Positions 6,913 through 8,212 of a stretch of 8,212 nt of DNA are shown here, one piece after another. Under the pieces are notes generated by a model, which worked only from the letters and a program-made list of their open reading frames with translations, ran no database searches and was not told the DNA's origin. The DNA comes from Prevotellaceae bacterium (GTDB taxonomy: Bacteria; Bacteroidota; Bacteroidia; Bacteroidales; UBA932). Positions within the stretch are counted from its first letter, which is position 1, and every line of letters starts with the position of its first letter. The DNA lies in the NCBI GenBank assembly GCA_031285695.1, contig JAITVR010000032.1:1-8212 (forward strand), in the 5' to 3' direction. The position numbers and the translations under genes are program-made.

Positions 6913-7881
6913 ATGAAAAGGACAATCATTTCGTGTATAATGGTGGCGCTGCTTGCAGCAAGCGCTACCGCTCAGCAATCCTCCATGCGAAGGAACGTAT
7001 CGGCCGGGCAGCAGCCTACCACCAATGCTGGTGGGCAGGCAGCAGGTGCGTTTTCTACGCCTGCCGAAAATAAAAAGAATTTGGCGCCGGACGGCTTGTT
7101 TCATAAGCAAACCATTGTTACCCGCCAGCCAATTGCCTATCCTCGCATACGCGAAGCCGATGTTATTTGGTCTAAAAGGATATGGCGCGTAATTGACCTG
7201 CGCGAAAAAATTAACCTGCCGCTGTACTACCCAACGACAGAAATGACGCTGCGCAGCAGCCTTTTGCAAACCTTGGTAGAGGCTATTCGCAGCGGCGAAA
7301 TCCGCGCCTTTAACCCCGATAATGACGATGAGTTTACCACGCTCATTTCGCCCCAAGAGTTGAGCGAACGCTTTGATGCAACCGACCAAAAGGTAACGCG
7401 CCGAAAAATGGACGACTCGGGCGATACCACCATGACCATACGCGGCACCTACAACTGGGACGAGGTGCGTGAGTTGCTGATAAAGGAGGACTGGTTTTTT
7501 GACAAGCACTACTCACGCATGATGGTGCGCATAGTGGGCATTTGCCCCATTCGCGTGTACAAAAAGGCGTTGGATACCGGCGGCGATGAGGAGGAAGAAG
7601 GCGAAGAGGTAAAAAAGCAGCTGTTTTGGGTGCACTACGACGAGTCTCGCCCGGTGCTGGCGCGCACGCCGGCGTACTTGCCCAACAACGATGCTACCAA
7701 CATGTCATACGATGACCTGTTCAACATGCGCCGCTTTACCTCGTACATTACCAAGGAGTCGAACCCGCACAACAACCGCGGTATTGCAACCTACACGCCT
7801 AACGGCTACGCGGCAATGCTTGAGTCGGAAAGAATAAAGAACGACATATTTACCTTTGAACAGGATTTGTGGGAGTACTAA
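6913..7881 (+). CDS. gldN: T9SS ring-complex protein GldN/PorN
   Basis: GldN is the periplasmic partner of GldK and the GldM shaft. The 322-residue product has a clear signal peptide (MKRTIISCIMVALLAASATA, likely cut near A20), then a low-complexity Gln/Gly/Ser-rich linker (about 21-60). The family core begins with PRIREADVIWSKRIWRVIDL and REKINLPLYYP (about 77-107). Further landmarks are LLQTLVEAIRSGEIRAFNPD (117-136), IKEDWFFDK (190-198), RMMVRIVGICPI (202-213) and LFWVHYDESRPVLA (237-250). It ends with FTFEQDLWEY, typical of GldN. An acidic run (DEEEEGEE, 225-232) sits in a loop just before the LFWVHYD strand. It is the last gene of the cluster, 13 bases after gldM, and is followed by a terminator. 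Confidence 0.96.
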   Translation: MKRTIISCIMVALLAASATAQQSSMRRNVSAGQQPTTNAGGQAAGAFSTPAENKKNLAPDGLFHKQTIVTRQPIAYPRIREADVIWSKRIWRVIDLREKINLPLYYPTTEMTLRSSLLQTLVEAIRSGEIRAFNPDNDDEFTTLISPQELSERFDATDQKVTRRKMDDSGDTTMTIRGTYNWDEVRELLIKEDWFFDKHYSRMMVRIVGICPIRVYKKALDTGGDEEEEGEEVKKQLFWVHYDESRPVLARTPAYLPNNDATNMSYDDLFNMRRFTSYITKESNPHNNRGIATYTPNGYAAMLESERIKNDIFTFEQDLWEY

Positions 7882-7898
7882 AAGTAGGAGAAAAAGAG

Positions 7899-7946
7899 AA
7901 AAAACAGAAGGAGCAGGGATTTAATCTTTGCTCCTTCCGTATTTTT
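7899..7946. terminator. Bidirectional intrinsic terminator between gldN and proB
   Basis: A stem of up to 14 bp (7907-7920 with 7924-7937, two G-T pairs, nine outer perfect pairs GAAGGAGCA/TGCTCCTTC, TTA loop) is followed on the plus strand by CGTATTTTT (7938-7946). On the minus strand it is followed by a T6 run (7904-7899) and further T-rich sequence. It can therefore end both the gldN transcript and the convergent proB transcript. Confidence 0.82.
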
Positions 7947-8212
7947 GTCCTTGCTCCAAAAAAGAAGTTACACTAAGTACAAATAGTCGTAGTGCACCAA
8001 GGCTTTTTCGCCTTTTTTTCCTAAAACGGTTTTTGCTTTTTTCGCTGCTTAGGGTTACGCTACCTACGCCCAACTTTTCGCCCTGCTCGTCCAAGATTGC
8101 CACCACATCGTCCTTTTCAAATTCGCCACTGATGCGCACGGCGCCTACGGGCAGCAGGCTTACAGTTTTTTGCAGCAGCATTGCCTTTGCGCCCTCGTTG
8201 ACAGTAATGGCG
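7921..8212 (-). CDS. proB: Glutamate 5-kinase, C-terminal PUA domain (partial, apparent frameshift)
   Basis: On the minus strand the frame is open from the right edge (A-I-T-V-N-E-G-A-K-A before the ATG at 8181), so the gene continues outside the window. The sequence EGAKAMLLQKTVSLLPVGAV, then RISGEFEKDDVVAILDEQG and EKLGVGSVTLSSEK, is the PUA-domain region of ProB. This enzyme phosphorylates glutamate in the first step of proline synthesis. After LSSEK the literal reading becomes a basic unrelated tail (KNRFRKKRRKSLGALRLF) and ends at 7921, inside the loop of the terminator. Shifting by one base at an A-run (8030-8042) restores a family-like end, KTVLGKKGEKALVHYDYLYLV, with a stop at 7968-7970 just before the terminator. 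Coordinates given are for the literal frame; the intended gene probably ends at 7968. The N-terminal kinase domain is not in view. It is convergent with gldN and functionally unrelated to secretion. Confidence 0.85.
   Translation of the reverse strand, partial: AITVNEGAKAMLLQKTVSLLPVGAVRISGEFEKDDVVAILDEQGEKLGVGSVTLSSEKSKNRFRKKRRKSLGALRLFVLSVTSFLEQGQKYGRSKD

Noticed and set aside
6826..7509. 227-codon open frame on the minus strand over gldM and gldN
   Set aside because: It overlaps two confidently identified T9SS genes on the other strand, has no recognisable motif, and has no separate control region.
8030..8045. Programmed -1 ribosomal frameshift at AAAAAAG in proB
   Set aside because: The heptamer is not in the required phase with the zero frame, and the correction needed is +1 (skip one base), so a classical -1 slippery site does not explain it.
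1..8212. CRISPR arrays, tRNA or rRNA genes, insertion sequences, prophage genes
   Set aside because: No regularly spaced repeats, cloverleaf-like segments, transposase motifs or flanking inverted repeats were seen. No gap between genes exceeds 163 bases.

Overview
The window is from a member of the Bacteroidota, most likely an uncultivated Bacteroidales-type bacterium. It carries the core operon of the type IX secretion system (T9SS), which is restricted to this phylum. The genes lack Shine-Dalgarno sequences, the leader before the operon has a Bacteroidota-type -7 box (TAnnTTTG), and the best-recognised proteins are typical of this phylum. By eye the base composition is near 50% GC, with AT-rich spacers.

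Layout: (1) bases 3-566 hold the 3' part of a gene whose product ends in a CsgG/LpoB-like domain, closed by a strong intrinsic terminator at 591-619. (2) Bases 634-1770 encode a Bacteroidota arginase/formiminoglutamase-family protein in which four of the six metal-binding residues are replaced, so it looks like a pseudoenzyme. (3) After a 163-base spacer with a candidate promoter comes a five-gene co-directional cluster: porP/sprF (1934-2872), gldK (2885-4201), gldL (4260-5300), gldM (5358-6899) and gldN (6913-7881). (4) A long hairpin with T-tracts on both sides (about 7899-7946) separates gldN from a convergent gene on the minus strand, the 3' end of proB (glutamate 5-kinase, PUA domain), which has an apparent one-base frameshift in an A-run.

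How the genes work together: GldL and GldM form the inner-membrane motor that uses the proton gradient. GldM spans the periplasm and contacts the GldK-GldN ring beneath the outer membrane. PorP/SprF is an outer-membrane beta-barrel that works with the translocon or with attachment of secreted surface proteins. The four spacers inside the cluster are 12, 58, 57 and 13 bases, consistent with one transcript running from the promoter near 1881 to the terminator after gldN.

No previously undescribed system is evident. The points most worth a second look are the degenerate arginase-fold protein beside the T9SS operon, a GldK with no lipobox cysteine, and the proB frameshift, which is either a sequencing error or a recent mutation.
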